The position numbers and the translations under genes are program-made. Shown piece by piece: positions 4,753 to 6,402 of a stretch of 6,402 nucleotides of DNA (position 1 is its first letter; every line of letters begins with the position of its first letter). The stretch lies in contig CAYHBX010000042.1 in NCBI GenBank assembly GCA_964355005.1, positions 1 through 6,402 on the forward strand. The letters run 5' to 3'. This DNA is from JAUSKF01 sp964355005 (GTDB taxonomy: Bacteria > Patescibacteriota > Minisyncoccia > UBA6257 > WO2-44-18). The notes beneath the pieces are model-generated. The model made no database searches. It was not told the DNA's origin and saw nothing but the letters and a program-made list of their open reading frames with translations.

Positions 4753-4777
4753 GTCATTGCGAGTAATCGAAGCAATC
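4753..4777. repeat. short dispersed-type palindromic repeat
   Basis: GTCATTGCGAG...GAAGCAATC between two convergent genes, with ATTGC/GCAAT arms (4756-4760 and 4772-4776). The motif matches a short interspersed repeat I recall from intergenic regions of many unrelated bacterial genomes. Only one copy is in this window, so repetition is inferred. It abuts the htpX stop codon. Confidence 0.5.
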
Positions 4778-5623
4778 TTACATTGTTATGTTTCGCAATC
4801 TTTTCACCCTTTCTTCTAAAGGCGGATGAGTAGAAAACAATTTCATCAAAATTGATGGCCGGAAAGGATTCACAATAAATAAATGCGCGGTGGCTTCATA
4901 TTTTGGCGCGCCGATCAACGGGCGGTGCAAAGATGATTGGTGCAGTTTTTCCAGCGCGCTTGCTAAACCTTCCGGATCGCCGACGGTTTTTGCTCCGGTT
5001 TCATCGGCCAGATATTCGCGCGAACGGGAAATGGCCAGATGCAAAAGCGTGGCGATGATCGGAGTTAAAATTATTAAAACTATCGCGCCAAAGGGGTTGC
5101 CTCGGCGATTGTCATCCCGGCCGCCGGAAAAAAGCATGGCGTAATAAGCGAATTGCGCGAGATATGAAATCGCTCCGGCCAGAGTTGCCGCGATGCTGGA
5201 GATTAAAATATCTTTGTTTTGAATGTGCCCCAGTTCATGCGCCAAAACCCCTTCCAACTCTTTTTCATTAAGTAGTTGTAAAATTGCCGGCGTCACACAG
5301 ACCACCGCGTGCTTTTTATTGCGTCCGGTAGCGAAAGCGTTCGGAACCGGCAGGGGAGCGATGTAGATTCTCGGTTTGGGAATTTTCATTTTCTCCGCCA
5401 ACCTCGTCACTATCTTGTGTAGTAGTGAAAAGTCCTTTTCGTCGGCTTCTTTGGCCCGATAGATTGCCAAAACAATTTTGTCGGAAAACCAATAACTTCC
5501 CATATTCATCAGCGCCGAAATAATTAACGCCATTAGCGCCCCCTGATTGCCGCCAAAATAATACCCGATTCCTAAAATGAGGCCAGTCAAAGCCGCCAGG
5601 AAGATAAAAGTTTTGAATCGCAT
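4778..5623 (-). CDS. htpX: HtpX-like M48-family membrane zinc metalloprotease
   Basis: Zn-dependent inner-membrane endopeptidase that degrades misfolded or damaged membrane proteins, acting alongside FtsH in other bacteria. The 281 residues fit the family. There are two N-terminal membrane helices (about 5-22 and 28-53). The PNAFATG motif (94-100) precedes the catalytic domain. The zinc-binding HELGH (129-133: His129, catalytic Glu130, His133) is followed by SREYLADETGA, in which Glu203 should be the third ligand. Further hydrophobic segments lie at about 141-165 and 178-200. The C-terminal STHPPLEERVKRL (264-276) is typical of the family. All catalytic residues are present. The ATG is fixed by an extended -10 ending 7 nt upstream and the lack of a Shine-Dalgarno, suggesting a leaderless mRNA. 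The gene stands alone, just downstream of a 55-aa membrane protein from which a terminator separates it. No stress-type promoter is visible. Confidence 0.96.
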   Translation of the reverse strand: MRFKTFIFLAALTGLILGIGYYFGGNQGALMALIISALMNMGSYWFSDKIVLAIYRAKEADEKDFSLLHKIVTRLAEKMKIPKPRIYIAPLPVPNAFATGRNKKHAVVCVTPAILQLLNEKELEGVLAHELGHIQNKDILISSIAATLAGAISYLAQFAYYAMLFSGGRDDNRRGNPFGAIVLIILTPIIATLLHLAISRSREYLADETGAKTVGDPEGLASALEKLHQSSLHRPLIGAPKYEATAHLFIVNPFRPSILMKLFSTHPPLEERVKRLRNITM

Positions 5624-5630
5624 ACCGCTT

Positions 5631-5639
5631 ATTATAACA
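5631..5639 (-). promoter_or_regulatory. extended -10 promoter of htpX, predicted leaderless start
   Basis: On the minus strand TGTTATAAT is a perfect extended -10 (TGT + consensus TATAAT). The last T is 7 nt before the ATG, the same spacing as at ddl. The -35 position lies inside the upstream terminator hairpin and shows no match. Confidence 0.75.
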
Positions 5640-5661
5640 AAATCCCCGCGTATTTGCGGGG
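5640..5661 (-). terminator. intrinsic terminator after the 55-aa gene, fused to the htpX promoter
   Basis: Read leftward, stem CCCCGC/GCGGGG (5661-5656 and 5649-5644) with a 6-nt loop is followed by ATTTTGTTATAAT. The T-tract runs directly into the extended -10 of htpX. Confidence 0.82.
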
Positions 5662-5670
5662 GCAGACTTT

Positions 5671-5838
5671 TTACGGATCAATCGTCGGGTCGGGGCCATT
5701 TTTATCATGTGGCCAGTCCTTCATCATTTCCCGGCGGTTCTTTTCCGAGTTTTTGGCCATCCGCGTGAAAAAGCGCCAAGCTCCGAGCCAGACAGCGACA
5801 AAGATCAGCAAGGGAAGCCAATATGAGAGCGTAAACAT
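5671..5838 (-). CDS. 55-aa single-helix membrane protein
   Basis: A 55-residue frame starting at an ATG with a textbook Shine-Dalgarno AAAGGAG 6 nt upstream, and a promoter with a consensus -35. One membrane helix is clear (about residues 8-24, LPLLIFVAVWLGAWRFF). It is followed by a strongly charged segment (TRMAKNSEKNRREMMKD) and a Pro/Asp-rich end (DPTIDP). The basic stretch after the helix predicts a short outside N-terminus and a cytoplasmic tail. It precedes htpX on the same strand, but a terminator and a separate promoter lie between them. A functional link, such as an accessory or substrate of the protease, is therefore only a guess. No family is recognised. Complete expression signals on both sides support a real gene. 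Confidence 0.8.
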   Translation of the reverse strand: MFTLSYWLPLLIFVAVWLGAWRFFTRMAKNSEKNRREMMKDWPHDKNGPDPTIDP

Positions 5839-5868
5839 GGCAAACTCCTTTCTTTCGGAACTGCCGAG

Positions 5869-5897
5869 AATTTATCAAATTATCCGGTAATTGTCAA
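5869..5897 (-). promoter_or_regulatory. sigma70-type promoter of the 55-aa gene
   Basis: On the minus strand a consensus TTGACA (5897-5892) and TAAATT (5874-5869) are spaced 17 nt, with TGA directly before the -10 (extended -10). The leader carries the AAAGGAG Shine-Dalgarno. Confidence 0.78.
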
Positions 5898-5907
5898 ATA
5901 ACACTTG

Positions 5908-5936
5908 TTGACTTTAAGACACTTTTAATTTACACT
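5908..5936 (+). promoter_or_regulatory. sigma70-type promoter of the right-edge gene
   Basis: TTGACT (5908-5913) and TACACT (5931-5936) are spaced 17 nt. The predicted start is near 5943, about 33 nt before the ATG at 5976. The promoter is back to back with that of the 55-aa gene. Confidence 0.7.
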
Positions 5937-5975
5937 GCTCGCAGTTCCTAAAACCCTTTTTGAAAGGAAGTTGTC

Positions 5976-6402
5976 ATGAAGACAGAAGAGACGTACACCG
6001 GGATCGATCCGGTGCCCGTGCCCGAAGCGAAGGTGGTGGAGAAGCCCAAGAAGTCGGTCAATTCTCACCTTGATCCGCGTTGGCTTGTCGCTGTTGGATA
6101 TGGGGTTTTTGCGGCCCTTTCGCTCAAGGATCTGCCGATGGTAAAAATGCTCCAGATGATGGTGGCGTCGAAGCTCTCGATGCTGTCGATGCCGGTGGCC
6201 AAAATTCTAGTTGCGGCCGGGATGGCCGTCATTCCGGTTCTCGCCATTTACGGAGCGCTGACGATCTTCCCGAAACTGCTGGATATCGCGCAGTGTGTAC
6301 TGGGCGGAGCTTGCGAAGCCATCAAGAGCATCATTGCCGGATTCGGCGTGGTGTTGAAAAACATCGGCCCGATCGCGAAGATTTGTGTTCAGATTCCTCT
6401 CC
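5976..6402 (+). CDS. hydrophobic multi-helix protein, 3' partial, function unknown
   Basis: The frame runs open from ATG 5976 to the window edge (142 residues seen, no stop). Shine-Dalgarno GAAAGGAAG (about 5962-5970) and a 17-nt-spaced promoter fix the start. Residues 1-35 are hydrophilic and charged (acidic and Val/Pro-rich, then EKPKKS), suggesting a cytoplasmic tail. From about residue 36 the chain is largely hydrophobic: segments at about 36-50, 55-73 (Met-rich, MVKMLQMMVASKLSMLSM), 75-99 and 103-125, with Cys107, Cys113 and Cys137 near the end. The spacing of Lys and Gly suggests several membrane or membrane-surface helices. No signal peptide, catalytic motif or family is recognised. 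It could be a structural or transport membrane protein; the missing C-terminus may decide. Confidence 0.78.
   Translation, partial: MKTEETYTGIDPVPVPEAKVVEKPKKSVNSHLDPRWLVAVGYGVFAALSLKDLPMVKMLQMMVASKLSMLSMPVAKILVAAGMAVIPVLAIYGALTIFPKLLDIAQCVLGGACEAIKSIIAGFGVVLKNIGPIAKICVQIPL

Noticed and set aside
5316..5890. Open frames overlapping the htpX start region and the 55-aa gene
   Set aside because: They run through the terminator and promoter between the two genes or lie antisense, without start signals.
1..6402. UGA read as a sense codon
   Set aside because: The complete genes are explained by TAA/TAG stops with no in-frame TGA, so there is no evidence for recoding, only for avoidance of TGA as a stop.
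1..6402. CRISPR array, insertion sequence or prophage
   Set aside because: No regularly spaced repeats, transposase motifs, terminal inverted repeats or phage structural genes are visible; the WNWLMP-type small protein alone is not enough to call a prophage.

Overview
This is a gene-dense bacterial window with short intergenic gaps and many intrinsic terminators. A D-Ala-D-Ala ligase implies peptidoglycan, and HtpX implies a bacterial inner membrane. The small two-helix membrane protein at 3452-3922 and the style of Ddl and HtpX recall Patescibacteria (Candidate Phyla Radiation). The Fe-S reductase-like protein at the left edge is less typical of that group, so I hold the placement with low to moderate confidence. 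All ten complete genes end in TAA or TAG and none in TGA.

Left part (1-1360): the 3' end of a CCG-domain, 4Fe-4S protein of the HdrD/FadF type overlaps a 76-residue winged-helix-like protein. An intrinsic terminator closes the pair. Middle (1419-3966): ddl, then a DHH-motif protein with metal-ligand-like Asp/His clusters, then a small two-helix membrane protein ending in a bidirectional terminator.

Right-centre (3970-4747): a leftward two-gene unit encodes a 49-aa membrane protein (WNWLMP motif) and a 69-aa Cys/His-rich protein. It diverges from a tRNA-Arg with the unusual anticodon GCG and from a complete transcription unit for a 26-aa membrane peptide. The divergent gap holds competing hairpins and a 15-nt near-copy of the tRNA 5' end. 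Right part (4753-6402): a short dispersed-type repeat, leftward htpX, a leftward 55-aa single-helix protein, a divergent promoter pair, and a hydrophobic protein that runs off the right edge.

Two start architectures recur. ddl, the 3452 gene and htpX have an extended -10 (TGTTA-A-T) whose last T lies 7, 8 and 7 nt from the ATG, with no Shine-Dalgarno site, as expected for leaderless mRNAs. Two of these -10 boxes are fused to the T-tract of the preceding gene's terminator. The small-protein transcription units instead have -35/-10 pairs spaced exactly 17 nt and clear Shine-Dalgarno sites. Several of the small genes (49, 26 and 55 aa) are short enough to be missed by automatic gene callers.
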